Origin: Aaosphaeria pasadenensis
Lineage: Eukaryota > Ascomycota > Dothideomycetes > Pleosporales
Direction: 5' to 3'
Assembly: GCA_022813625.1 (NCBI GenBank)
Contig: JAKLMB010000015.1
Location: 558,001 to 622,000 of the forward strand
DNA length: 64,000 bases
Every line of letters begins with the position of its first letter. Within the stretch, counting starts at the first letter, position 1. The notes below the pieces were generated by a model, which searched no databases, was not told where the DNA came from, and worked only from the letters and a program-made list of their open reading frames with translations. A program made the translations under genes and the position numbers. Below, piece after piece: positions 25,685 through 36,200 of this stretch.

Positions 25685-26130
25685 TCAACGTCGGGTTGTA
25701 TCATTTGTTGAGTTTGGTGCTTGCGAACTCTCTACATGGGCCTCACTAGTTCCCTTTGTTTTCCATGCCCACAGGCCGAGTAGATCACGACTTTTCCCTT
25801 GACTGTTTTCAGGGATGACGGGAGCTTGAGAAGATTTCTGGTCTGGTTGTGAGGTAGAACCGTCAGTACCTTTTGATGCGGAATCCCCATTCAAGGCCGA
25901 TAGATCCCTAAATCAAAATTAGCGAACAGCTGGCAAAAGTATTACAAGCCGCTGTACCGTTTGTACTCTTCTTCGAGTCTTTTCCTCTGTTGTTGCTTTA
26001 GTTCGCCATCAAAAGTGGCCACGCCTATTTCTCATTAGAAGACCAATTGATGGTGACAGGATGTAGCGGAATCACCTATTGATACACCGCATATCACAGC
26101 GAGCGCAACAGGAAGAATTCTGCCTGCCAT
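25685..26130 (-). CDS. Small single-span membrane protein, unrecognised
   Basis: Three exons (26130-26076, 26024-25958, 25907-25685) join in frame into 114 residues; only the last exon is a long open frame. The N-terminus (MAGRILPVALAVICGVSIG) is hydrophobic and could be a signal anchor or mitochondrial inner-membrane span. It is followed by a basic and acidic helix (QQQRKRLEEEYKR) and a Ser/Thr/Pro-rich tail with one conserved-looking core (SRDLLGLWAW). The composition recalls small fungal assembly or inner-membrane proteins, but I cannot name a family. It is convergent with BET4 (22 bases between stops) and divergent from Mus7 (191 bases between starts), which confines its promoter and terminator tightly. 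Confidence 0.7.
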
Positions 26131-26321
26131 TTTTGTCTTTCGCAAGCGGCTTCTGCGGGATGGAATTGGATGGTGATGAAATGATGCTAATCTGCCGGAG
26201 ATTGACCGGGGAACTTAAACCACGTGACCTACGCGTCAAGCTCTAGCGCCTGAACGCGCAGGTAACGAAGTAGATGTAAACCCCACTGGCCGACACACAT
26301 ACTGCGACATGTCAAGGCCCA
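26131..26321. promoter_or_regulatory. Compact bidirectional promoter
   Basis: Only 191 bases separate the divergent starts of the small membrane protein and Mus7. The segment contains CACGTG-like and GCGC elements (cacgtgacct near 26220, gaacgcgcag near 26253). Function is inferred from layout only. Confidence 0.45.
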
Positions 26322-29300
26322 ATGTCCCAATGGAAGGTCAAAGGTTACGTCCAGGATTCAGATGAGGATGAAGTGGATCTTGAAAATACACTCGCCAGTG
26401 CCTCACATCCCAGCCAAACTACAAAGCCGGAACGCGTCTTGGACGTGACGCCCACTCAACCGACTCCAGTATACGCACAATCGAACAATTCGGAGAAAGA
26501 CCAGAATGATGACTACGATGGAAAAGCTGAAACGCTACCAGAAGAGGCCGTTTCATGTGCTGACAAGTCAGCTGCAGAGCCTCCGATATCACCTACACAA
26601 TCTGGGGTCGCAGTTGATGTTCAAGAGCGCAGTCGAACCGAAAGTCCCGATCCACTCCAGCCATCTTCGCAGTCAAGGCCTCCTCGGACTGTCAAGACGT
26701 TATCTGCCTCTCAGATTCATAGCCCACCTGCCATATCGAACCCATTTAACCTCGAGCTATTGTCCAATTCGTCTGATAGCGACCCACTTTCCGAACCACC
26801 ATCTGACAGCGAGCTCGATGTTGTTTTCGCATCTCCAAAGCGCCAGGTTGGAGTTCGGGTGGTCATCCCACAACCTGAAATCACCCCACAAGATACGGAT
26901 GCGTATATGATTGCACGCTCATTTCGGCCGCGGAAGCCTATCCAGCTCCATCCATACTTGATCGATGGAGAAAAACACAGAAGAGAGTGGCAGGGTATGG
27001 GGTTGAGGCCTATAGGGAGGCCGAAGTCACCGCCGCGTAGATCAGCTCAGACGGAAGCTGAGTCTCAGGAACAAGAGTTCGACCCTGGCCAAAGTAGTCC
27101 GGCGAACCGTTCAATTTCTCCTATCACTCGACGGCGTCGTCGGAGTTCAAGTATCGAAGGGTCTCCGAACAACTCCCCAAGATCCAGGAAAGGAAATACT
27201 GGAGGAGAAGATCTGATAACCTCCAAATCTTCATATCTCGTTGGGTCATCATCGAAGAAACGTACCATTGACTCTTCCAACACACCATTGCATACCTCGA
27301 AGGCACGTGGATCGGTACAAACCTCGAAAGTTCGCTCTCGTGGCACTTTAGCCGCTAGGATGAACGATATATGGGATGTGCCGCAATCGCCCCCATATTC
27401 AAGTAGCCCAATGTTGGATGGCTTGCCGCATTCAATACGAAGAAATGCAGGATCTAGTATGGCGACAGTTTTGCCTGGTTTGCAAACGCCCTCAACATCG
27501 TCCGGAAGAGGAAGTGAATTTCCTCTTGATCTACAACCTATTGTAGACTCCGACTCCGACTCCGACTCAGATCCAATTGTTGTGCCGTCGACGTCTCGTC
27601 CCGGACCAATCCCAATCCCAATCCAGAGCAGTGAACATGGTTCTTCTTCGAGCTCAGAGGAAAGTTCATCAGAAGCAGACAACAGTACAGTGCTTCAAAA
27701 TCGGAAACGAATCAGAGGTGTTCTTCCTGCGTCATGGCTGCGATTCGACAAACATGCCCAAGAGAAGCGAAACACGAACATTGCCGATGCAGTAGCTGAT
27801 TCGCCATCTCGCGAACAGACAGAACCGCAGCGCGGTGTCGCTCGAACAATTACTAGACGCCATGAGAGTGCATACAGTGCTTCGGCGTTGAGCGGGAGCA
27901 CTCGAAAGCCTATTGTTGTGCTCGACGATACGGATAGCGAAGCTGAAACACCATCTCGGAATGATTTGGGACACATCGCTCGCGATGTTCAAAACGCGTC
28001 GCGAATAGCCACGTCCTTAGATGATCGGTACGCAGATGATGATTTATCAGACATGGAAAATGATCATTTGCATCTGTTCACTCTCGGCTCGTCCTCAAGA
28101 AAGGTTGCAACTAGAAAGCGCAAACGACAAACAAAACTTATCGACGCATTTGAAAATTCGAAGAAGCCAAAATTTACAGATGATACTCCCAGAGCTTCTA
28201 GGGTATCTGGTACTACGCGCAATGCTTTGCCAAGAAAAAAGCAACAGACCGCGCGGAGGAAGAGCAAGGCCCCTGATTTGAGTATAGTAGACATCGATCA
28301 GCGTTCGAGTCAATCCAGTCACGACCTTCCACAATTCCTTAGACTGGCATTGAGAGCGGCTCGCAAGCGCCCTAATCAAGGCCGACAGAGTCCACGCAAC
28401 AAATACGTCCGACTACACACGTCTGCCGATACCCAAGACGCAAATGTAATGCTGCGACGATGGAAAAGAGGGGATCTGAAGCCCAAATTGCCGGCGAAAC
28501 CATCTGGATCTGGTCTGTCGACGCGTCAACCTCTTCTTGAGCGTCGCTCCTATCAACAGAAGCCTGCAGGGCCTGCCTCGGGCATCATTCTTTCGAATGA
28601 GCAGCATGAAAGGGCGCCACAAGAAAATCAAATGGAAGCATCAGGGCATCGACTGGATGCTCTCGATGAGACTGTAGCCCCTAACTCCAGTGGACTACCA
28701 CCTATATCCCTATCTCGACCTACAGTGCGATTGGTATCGAACTCTCGAAGATTGATTTTGCCGTCCGCGCGTCGGAAGACACCTACATACAGAGCCGCAC
28801 AACTTGAAGGACCAGAGTCGCAATTTGGCCGAACTGGCAGAAAGCTAGCTTTTGAGCGAGGCCTACAACAGGCCAACAAGTACTTTGCACCAAACTTGTC
28901 GGACCCATCCTTGAATCCGCAACTAGCACGGTTTCTGGCAGACGATGATGCTGTGCGACCAATCTCCAAGGTTAACAAAGAGGATGGGGGGAACACCCGC
29001 AACGTAGAGATGACAAAGACGCGAAGAGTTTTACGCAAAGCTCCAGCGAGAAGGGTTGACGTCGAGACTCGAGAATACAGACAGCCGACCGATCCTCCAC
29101 TGCTGGAAATCATCCAGGGTGAAGACGGCGAACAGGCTGCACCAATAAGCACAGTGGATCTTCAAGGTCTTGGTCCATTTGGCACTCGATATGCCACTAA
29201 CTTCGATGTTTCCCCACTGACGGTAGGCACTTATTTCGGATCGGCCACGTTCATCGGCAGTGAAGAGCTCTACCATGCCCTTCACTTCAATGATCGAAAT

Positions 29301-32300
29301 CTAGATATGCCTGCTGGGCATTACCAGATCCACCATGATGGCCAAACTGTAGAGTGTGGTGATTGGAATGACGAAACCTATTCCCAGATCACCTCAGTCA
29401 CGAACTCTGCTTCCACGCTGTTGGCAGATCTTGAGCCTCTCAACGCTGAGAGATTGGGGACTCTGGACAAAGCCTGTCAAACACTCTCCTCTTTTTTGAG
29501 GTCATTGATCAAGTTCTTCACCTCATACTTGAGCTTCTCCGATCCCGTAGACCGCCGGAGCTTTGCAGTCAATCTCAGAGTATACTCGGAATCGTTATTC
29601 CTCAAAATTCGTTCAGTCCATGATTCAACGATCATGCCGGTCTCGACGACTGAGAAGGCTCCTTCAAGTATTCGAGCCCTGACCTACCTAGCCGTCATTG
29701 TCGTGCAGGTCAGACAAATTGCTCAGGATGCAGTGGTCGAACCAGCCGTTGTGGAAGAGTTGACAGTCCTCCTTAAATCTATCTCGAAGCTCATAGTAGC
29801 ATATTTGGCCGACCAAGGACTTCCCCTCATACATCATTTTCTGGATCAGAACAAGAGATATAACATACGTGAGAGTGGTATCCAAGATCAGGACATCGTT
29901 GTTGAAAGTGTTGTTGTCTGTATGCATGTTTTGGAAAGTCAAAACATCCCCAACTCGACATTTTGGGATCTTCTTAGCCTGGAGCTCAGTACAAAGTCGA
30001 GTAATGCCATCCAGGTAAAGACTTTCGACTCTGTGTGGGCTGCCGCTTTCACCTTCCTACCCATAATTGAATTCGATACCTCGGGTGTTCTTGTTGTCAA
30101 TCGCAGATCATCGTTTTCCAATGATAACTGGGGGTTTGTACGGGACCTATTAAAGCGTCTTCTCCAATTGTACCCGGAAAGTTCGAGGCACAATCGGAAT
30201 TCTTTGAATGAATACGTCCGAGCGACTATGAACCGCTGTCATTTCTTGATCCAGACTTGGAATTGGAAGCGGTGCGACACTGCCCTCAATGTTCTTTTCG
30301 ATTTCTTCGCAAAAAACGGTCTGAAATCCCTGCGTCGAGAAGAAACTAAAGGATCTCCTAGATTTCTGGAGCATCTCTCAGAAAATCCAAGCCTAGATGT
30401 AGAACCAAACGACAACGCCTTTCACATTTTTCTGAAATGTATGGCACTTGGGTTGCATGGTTTGTCCGCTGTTTATCCCGAGAAGAAGTTACGTAGCATT
30501 GTCTTTCGCTGGACTCCTAACCACGGACGGAGTTACCCTAAAGAACAGACGCTGGATGCAGATAGCCTGGTAGCTCTTCGAAATCACCATGACCTGCTCT
30601 CGACGCTACATTGGGCCTCACCACCCAAATGTAGGCCAAGGTTAAGTCTGCTTCGTGGACTTGTACACCTCGAATCTTCCCATCGAGAAGCCTGTAGGCT
30701 CAATGTTCGCGCTTGGGCAAACTTGACGTCTTTTCAGCTCTCCACAGATGAGTCCTATGAAGCGTTGCAGCCCTTTGCCAGTTGGCATGAGGAAATCATG
30801 ACTCAAACTCTCAAGCAATACAGACAAGCCAAAACGGAAGCAGATGAATACTTGAAGAACAGTGGACGGGAAGATACGAGTGAAATCACTGCTCACATGG
30901 TTCGGTCCACAATTAACAAGAATCAAGAACAAGTCATTGCCACTCTACGAGACTGCATCGCGGGGATGCTCAAAGCAGTAAAATCCCATCCGGCACAAGC
31001 CCTTATGAAGTCGTTTCTTACAGACTCTGGCCTAGTCAAACTGCTTGAAATCACTCATCTAGAAGATAGTCGATTGACCATCGTTATTCGAGAGACCCTT
31101 ACCGTATTCAGGGAGTACGCCATCTCACAACAACAACCGATTGTCGAAAAGGATAGTCAACAGACTAGTGATGAAAGTCAAGACTACGGTGATCCTGTTG
31201 ACTGGGACGATCTTGACGGGATGGAGCAAGAAAACACGGCACCACAATCCTTCGATTTCATCATGACACCTCTCTGGAGCTTGTTATCAAATGCATTCGG
31301 TGCTGAACGTGCACCTGACGACAACTTTCTCATGGACTGTGTGCAAACCTGGATTTTGATCGCAAACTGTCGAATAAAGGTTGGGGGAGGATCATGGTCT
31401 GAATACGGAGTCTGGAAATGGCAGTCACTACGCCACACGGTTCAATGGCGCAAGTTCACGCCATACTTCTTGGCTTCTCTTATAGAAGGCGACGCTCATG
31501 CCTATGATGAGCTCCGTGATGAGGTGCTCACCACTTTACTCACATGCCTTGCCGAGCGAGACTCATTGCTTCGGTTCCAGTACAAGCTCTTACTCGCCAT
31601 CATTCAAGTCGACTCTTCACACCCACTTCTCGATAATTTGCCCTTTTATCGAGACGAATCGTCCGGAACATTCGATGTTACTTCGGAAACTTTGCGAGCC
31701 AGGCGCCGTTCCCTGATTTCCAGTATTCTCGCGAATATGAGGAATAATTTGCATAATACCCAGATCGAACACGCCGAGCAGGCAGCGCAGCTCAGGAGCA
31801 AATACGCCAGCATGCTTAACGAATTCATGAATGCTATGAAATACAATTATGAGCAGCTTCGCCAAGGTACCGTTGCCACAGGTTCCTACGTCGAGTTCGT
31901 ACAAACAGTGGTGCAGTATCTCAAGCAATACACGTCCGACATATGCCCGGTCAACCGTTTCTTTGAGGATTCCTCGTCGTTCCCTCTTCCGGCCACGGAT
32001 CCACACTACGTTGTGGGACGTTTGCAAGGATATGCACCAAAGCTCGTGAAACCTGGTATTGCAAAACAGCTTTTCACCTTCATCCAGACCGTCACAGAGC
32101 GAGCTGCCTCTGACAGCCAACAACCATACCTTGTCGGTCAGCTGATCACGACGTTGACGGATCAGAGCACCAGTTTGACCGATAGAAGTGCACTCCGCAA
32201 CATCCTCCTGCAGGGAATCTTCCCAGCTTACATAAAATCTGCTTTCTCCAGTCCTATGGCTTTTGTGGTTGCGCAACCAATACTGCAGTCGCTTGGGCCA

Positions 32301-32882
32301 ATCTTAGAGGCAATGCTTTTCGATCTACGCGTCATGGATACTCATAACCTCCAGACCAATCTGGGCAACTTGTGGGCTGTAACCGTAGCTCTTGTCCGCA
32401 GCGCCGAGCACTTGACGGCAAACTACCAAGTGCTGGAAAGGCCTTACGTCCTGCATGCTCTGTACTTGAACCTAATCATCATGACTTCTGCTCTGCCTAC
32501 ACTAGACTACGTGGCAGGGCGGACAGGTGTGACGCGTCAACCACCTCGACTTGTGTCATACATCTCGGATCTTACCATATGTGTTGCTCAAGTCATCCAC
32601 GGTCAAGTCCCCGACATTGCACCTTCCTTCGAGCTTCCTTCAACGGACCTAACTGAGCAATACGGAGAAATACTGTCCTTCAGTACGAAAAGCCTTGGGT
32701 CTAGCCTCGCAAAGAATTGGGCAACAGACCATGGCAGAGTCTTCTTTGGGCAAGGACGAATGCGGAAAGAAGTCATCATGGATATAGGCAGCTTGGAAGA
32801 GGAGCAGAGTAGGGTCACAAGTGCAATCGAGAAGTGGCACAGTACTGTTCAGTGGCTATTTGGAGACATGGAGACCAGCTAG
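26322..32882 (+). CDS. mus7: Mus7/MMS22 family replication-repair protein
   Basis: Mus7/Mms22 works with the Rtt101/Rtt107 (Brc1) ubiquitin-ligase pathway to recover stalled replication forks and repair DNA in the nucleus. The gene is one uninterrupted frame of 2186 residues. The start MSQWKVKGYVQDSDEDE matches the short Trp and acidic opening common in fungal Mms22. Residues 1 to about 900 are disordered with repeated acidic Ser-Asp runs (SDSDSDS near residue 410), SP sites and several KRKR-type basic clusters fit for nuclear import. From about residue 950 to the end the protein is helical and Leu-rich, the Mus7/MMS22 repeat region, ending in QGRMRKEV and a helical tail. The lack of introns in 6.5 kb is notable. 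An upstream ATG in another frame at 26309 is not used. Confidence 0.85.
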   Translation: MSQWKVKGYVQDSDEDEVDLENTLASASHPSQTTKPERVLDVTPTQPTPVYAQSNNSEKDQNDDYDGKAETLPEEAVSCADKSAAEPPISPTQSGVAVDVQERSRTESPDPLQPSSQSRPPRTVKTLSASQIHSPPAISNPFNLELLSNSSDSDPLSEPPSDSELDVVFASPKRQVGVRVVIPQPEITPQDTDAYMIARSFRPRKPIQLHPYLIDGEKHRREWQGMGLRPIGRPKSPPRRSAQTEAESQEQEFDPGQSSPANRSISPITRRRRRSSSIEGSPNNSPRSRKGNTGGEDLITSKSSYLVGSSSKKRTIDSSNTPLHTSKARGSVQTSKVRSRGTLAARMNDIWDVPQSPPYSSSPMLDGLPHSIRRNAGSSMATVLPGLQTPSTSSGRGSEFPLDLQPIVDSDSDSDSDPIVVPSTSRPGPIPIPIQSSEHGSSSSSEESSSEADNSTVLQNRKRIRGVLPASWLRFDKHAQEKRNTNIADAVADSPSREQTEPQRGVARTITRRHESAYSASALSGSTRKPIVVLDDTDSEAETPSRNDLGHIARDVQNASRIATSLDDRYADDDLSDMENDHLHLFTLGSSSRKVATRKRKRQTKLIDAFENSKKPKFTDDTPRASRVSGTTRNALPRKKQQTARRKSKAPDLSIVDIDQRSSQSSHDLPQFLRLALRAARKRPNQGRQSPRNKYVRLHTSADTQDANVMLRRWKRGDLKPKLPAKPSGSGLSTRQPLLERRSYQQKPAGPASGIILSNEQHERAPQENQMEASGHRLDALDETVAPNSSGLPPISLSRPTVRLVSNSRRLILPSARRKTPTYRAAQLEGPESQFGRTGRKLAFERGLQQANKYFAPNLSDPSLNPQLARFLADDDAVRPISKVNKEDGGNTRNVEMTKTRRVLRKAPARRVDVETREYRQPTDPPLLEIIQGEDGEQAAPISTVDLQGLGPFGTRYATNFDVSPLTVGTYFGSATFIGSEELYHALHFNDRNLDMPAGHYQIHHDGQTVECGDWNDETYSQITSVTNSASTLLADLEPLNAERLGTLDKACQTLSSFLRSLIKFFTSYLSFSDPVDRRSFAVNLRVYSESLFLKIRSVHDSTIMPVSTTEKAPSSIRALTYLAVIVVQVRQIAQDAVVEPAVVEELTVLLKSISKLIVAYLADQGLPLIHHFLDQNKRYNIRESGIQDQDIVVESVVVCMHVLESQNIPNSTFWDLLSLELSTKSSNAIQVKTFDSVWAAAFTFLPIIEFDTSGVLVVNRRSSFSNDNWGFVRDLLKRLLQLYPESSRHNRNSLNEYVRATMNRCHFLIQTWNWKRCDTALNVLFDFFAKNGLKSLRREETKGSPRFLEHLSENPSLDVEPNDNAFHIFLKCMALGLHGLSAVYPEKKLRSIVFRWTPNHGRSYPKEQTLDADSLVALRNHHDLLSTLHWASPPKCRPRLSLLRGLVHLESSHREACRLNVRAWANLTSFQLSTDESYEALQPFASWHEEIMTQTLKQYRQAKTEADEYLKNSGREDTSEITAHMVRSTINKNQEQVIATLRDCIAGMLKAVKSHPAQALMKSFLTDSGLVKLLEITHLEDSRLTIVIRETLTVFREYAISQQQPIVEKDSQQTSDESQDYGDPVDWDDLDGMEQENTAPQSFDFIMTPLWSLLSNAFGAERAPDDNFLMDCVQTWILIANCRIKVGGGSWSEYGVWKWQSLRHTVQWRKFTPYFLASLIEGDAHAYDELRDEVLTTLLTCLAERDSLLRFQYKLLLAIIQVDSSHPLLDNLPFYRDESSGTFDVTSETLRARRRSLISSILANMRNNLHNTQIEHAEQAAQLRSKYASMLNEFMNAMKYNYEQLRQGTVATGSYVEFVQTVVQYLKQYTSDICPVNRFFEDSSSFPLPATDPHYVVGRLQGYAPKLVKPGIAKQLFTFIQTVTERAASDSQQPYLVGQLITTLTDQSTSLTDRSALRNILLQGIFPAYIKSAFSSPMAFVVAQPILQSLGPILEAMLFDLRVMDTHNLQTNLGNLWAVTVALVRSAEHLTANYQVLERPYVLHALYLNLIIMTSALPTLDYVAGRTGVTRQPPRLVSYISDLTICVAQVIHGQVPDIAPSFELPSTDLTEQYGEILSFSTKSLGSSLAKNWATDHGRVFFGQGRMRKEVIMDIGSLEEEQSRVTSAIEKWHSTVQWLFGDMETS
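27546..27572 (+). repeat. GACTCC hexamer repeat coding an acidic Ser-Asp run
   Basis: Four near copies of a six-base unit encode alternating Ser and Asp inside the disordered N-terminal part of Mus7. It is an in-frame coding microsatellite. Confidence 0.7.
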
Positions 32883-33104
32883 GATGGTTGAAGGTTACTA
32901 CATTCTACCCTCACAGAATGGGTTCAGTCATCTTCGTGGAAGGGAGAAGGTACTCGTTATATTATCGCGTTATTCAGCGGCATTGTCATCGGCGTTTCAT
33001 GGGCATAAAGTAGCGTCAAAAATCGTTGTGTAATAGTTTAACGCAATTCAAAAGCATGAGGAATTGTACATAGTTAGGTCGAACGTGTGTTCATATGACA
33101 CCGA

Positions 33105-33110
33105 AATAAA
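33105..33110 (+). terminator. Possible poly(A) signal of Mus7
   Basis: An AATAAA hexamer sits 223 bases after the Mus7 stop in an A-rich context. Fungal poly(A) signals are degenerate, so this is only a candidate. Confidence 0.3.
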
Positions 33111-34464
33111 AACTTTAATGAATCCAAGTTCATCATGTTGTTTCTATCGAGGCACACGTCCAGATTTTCTATGATTTAGTTCTTTTCAGTTTGCATCTGC
33201 TATATTCAACAACACAGAAAACGTAATGTAACATCCGCTTTCTCGAATTTGACATGACTCGATTCGATGTCAATGAATTCTCACGGCATGATATTGAGTA
33301 CGTAATTGAAGAACACCGCGCTCGCTCCCCAATGCATATCCCGCGTGTTTTGCGAAAGCTACGCATTCACGTGGCATCGCACCAGGCCAAACCCTCCTCT
33401 TTCGTCAACACGATACCGTTCGGCCGCTCGCATATCTCGCAATCTTCGCCATGATTCTTCGTCCTGCAGCCACCATCCAATATCAAAATCAAATGAATCC
33501 TCCAGCTCAAAACGCTAGCCAACGCCACAGATCGACCAAACAGATGCCCAGATAGCCTCATCCGCCTTCTCCCTATCGCTGTCGTACAACCCTCACATCA
33601 GATCTTGCATGTCGCATTTGCTTTGAAATCTCTAACGCCTCCAATCGACCAATCTCATCTATGCATAAGAAAAAAACCCACGTTGCCTACTCGACCCAAC
33701 GTTCCAGAATCAATCTACCATAATTTAGCGTTCTCTTATAACGCAAGCCACACAAGCGGCTCAATACATCAAATATGTCATGCCCAGACACGGTCGGAAC
33801 TGCGACACCCCTACAGTGTACGTCTAATTAGAGATACGACAACCGCAAATAGGGCGGGCGGCCGCCCCGCGGTACGAGACCAACCCGCAAACCTCCATCT
33901 TAAGTCCGTAAACAGCGTGCGGCTGGCTGTTTCCGTGCACTGCACGCTGCGGCTCGCTCGACGGACGCTAGCTAGCCGTCGATGGGGGATCTTATCACAC
34001 TACGGAGTACTTGCTACATTACTGGTGCATTATTGTCTGCGTACGTATGTGCTGTGCTTTCAGGCAAAAGAAAAACGGCTGAAGTAGTTACGACGATAGA
34101 TGACATAAGGGTTCCCGAGGCCCGAATTGAAGGCGAAGTCGGGGCTCGGAACTCGGGGTCCAGGGGCAGGGGGGCTGTCTGGTTGGGGTGTGATTGGTCC
34201 ATGGCAAGATTACTGCTTTTGGAAATCATCCAAAGAATGGTCACTGTTCCGCAGTTGTGTCGTCGTTGTATTCAGTGATGGAGTATTCGGATCTTGTTAC
34301 TCATAAATTGATGAAGATTGAATAATTGTTTGGATACCAGAATGTTACAATTATCGGAATAGTGTGCCATAACCATATTATGGCCTGCTTCAGGCTCCTA
34401 ATGAGATATCAAATGCCCAACATTTAGAGATATAACTATCGACATTGATAGTTGCGATGCTCGA

Positions 34465-34504
34465 TGTGTGTGTGTGTGTGTGTATGTGTGCGCGTGTGTG
34501 TATG
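34465..34504. repeat. GT dinucleotide microsatellite
   Basis: About 40 bases of alternating TG with a few TATG and CGCG interruptions. It lies 144 bases beyond the 3' end of the GST gene, at the edge of the cluster. Confidence 0.85.
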
Positions 34505-34647
34505 TAGGAATGCCCGCTCTCCAGGCATCAAGGTAATGTTCGTTCATCCGCCTCTCCTTCCGGCCCCCCTTCCTCCTCAATAGGGGGTCTCCACTCCATA
34601 TGGCCACGCTCAAACCTCTCCTTCGCGTGCGCCAGCTCCTGCACTAG

Positions 34648-35562
34648 TCATACGACAAAATGGCCGCACAGCTCCTCTGTGCTGAAGTCGGGGAGCTCCA
34701 AGCTGAGCAACGGCAAGTCGCCCGCGACATCCTTGAACCACTGCTCGGCATACACGCCGTTGAACCACTCCCAAACCCTGGGGTGCTGCTCCTTGATCAG
34801 CTTGTGGAACACCATGACGCCGAACTTCATCATGCCCACGGTGAAGTAGTCGGCGAGCGTGGCGGTCTGGCCGGCGAGGTAGGGGGTTGTTTGGAGCTGA
34901 GCGTCGAGGACTTTCAGGTCCAGCGTGAAGGCGTTCCAGCAGTCGACACGGTTCTTGCGCATCGGGTTGTCAAGGTGCATGATGGGGAGGATCATGCCGC
35001 CAATCGCGGGCAGGAGATCTGAGTTGGCGAATGAGAGCCACTTTTGGATTTGATAGTAGTCTCGTCGGTTGTTGCCGAGGAGAGTAGTCGTATCGCTTTG
35101 GGAGGTGACTATGGCCGGTTAGCATTATTGCTTTTTATGCACAACTGTCCATGCACATATGTAGGGTGCCTTTTGGGATGAGCAATAATTGAATCTTGCA
35201 TGTGTGTTGCAGGGTAGATATAATTGGATGCACATACTGTATGTCGCAATAGCTGTGCATTCAGTCAAAACGAACCCATCATTGAGGACGAGTGTAGGCA
35301 CTTGGCCTCGAGGATTGACCTTCAGAAGTTCTGCTTGGCTCTCCTCCTTCTTGGGGTCGATATAGATGACGTTCAGGTCCAAGCCGTATGCACCTGCGAT
35401 TGCCAGGATAGCGTACACTCTTGGAGTAACCTAAGATCGCATTAGTTAGCTTTTGTGTCATTTCGATCTCTCCGAATAATTGAAATGGACACCAACATGG
35501 TGGGTGTAGAGGGTTCCAAACGACGACTGGGGCGCCTCGGAATGTTGCTCAACAGCGATCAT
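34648..35562 (-). CDS. Glutathione S-transferase, MdpJ-like
   Basis: Three exons (35562-35497, 35430-35238, 35108-34648) give 239 residues. The N-terminal thioredoxin fold (about 15-95) is visible as FGTLYTH...TPRVYAILAIAGAYGL and the cis-Pro region GQVPTLVLNDGFVLTECTAI, where the Glu-Cys-Thr replaces the usual Glu-Ser that binds glutathione. The C-terminal helical domain (about 105-239) includes YLAGQTATLADYFTVG. The type is the EF1-gamma-like or Ure2-like group common in fungal metabolite clusters. In the monodictyphenone and related clusters a GST (MdpJ) is present; its step is not settled. Here it is the leftmost clear cluster gene, so its role in the pathway is inferred from position and family. 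Confidence 0.85.
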
Positions 35563-36200
35563 TGTGAAGAATTGATTGGTTCCCGCTCGTGGCTCTGGAA
35601 AGGACTTGAAATAAGCTTATTGAGACCGAGGTTCGAGGAAAATGTCGACTTGAAATATGGACTCTGGTCCCTTTTATCTATCTGAATTTCACAAAGGAAG
35701 TATCGGGGGTGATGCTGGGTGTACTTCGCCATTCTAGGACCTATGTCGCGGAGAGACGGGACTCGGTACTGCAATGCTGACACCGAACCTCGACGATCCG
35801 ACTTACACCAATACAAGCGTGCCAATGGGCCATTTAGGCCTCCCTATATCTTATTCTATGAGAATTCACCAAGAGGAACAAAATATTTATTGCCATTACG
35901 ATCATCACAGTGCATAACAATTCAGAGGCTATTTTAACTTGAGGGGTGTATTGAATACTATGATGAAACTTCAAATGCCAATGACTCCGATATCCCGGTT
36001 TTTCTATCAAAGAAATCGTCTAGTTACATGAGAAATAATCGGGTTGGGAATGTTAGGAAATAGTCTAGACGAAGATGAGTCGTAAATCCTCCGCAGGAAA
36101 GAGCACAAATTATAAGTTGAGCTGAAAAGATGTATGCACAAAATGGGCGAGTCAACAGGCAGATAATTGAAAACAAAGGAAAGGGGAGTGGAAAGGAAAC
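35563..36200. other. Intergenic region, GST promoter and thioesterase 3' end
   Basis: These 638 bases hold the upstream region of the GST gene and the downstream region of the thioesterase gene. No gene was supported. An imperfect site tcgacgatccga (TCG-N6-CGA) lies near 35791. Confidence 0.4.

Larger units (their letters stand above)
32883..34647. other. Intergenic boundary between housekeeping block and cluster
   Basis: No gene was supported in these 1.8 kb. The left end is the Mus7 3' UTR, with an AATAAA at 33105-33110. The middle has several short overlapping ORFs on the plus strand (33254-34087), none with a motif. The right end carries a GT microsatellite just before the GST gene. This is where the conserved block stops and the metabolite genes begin. 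Confidence 0.5.
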
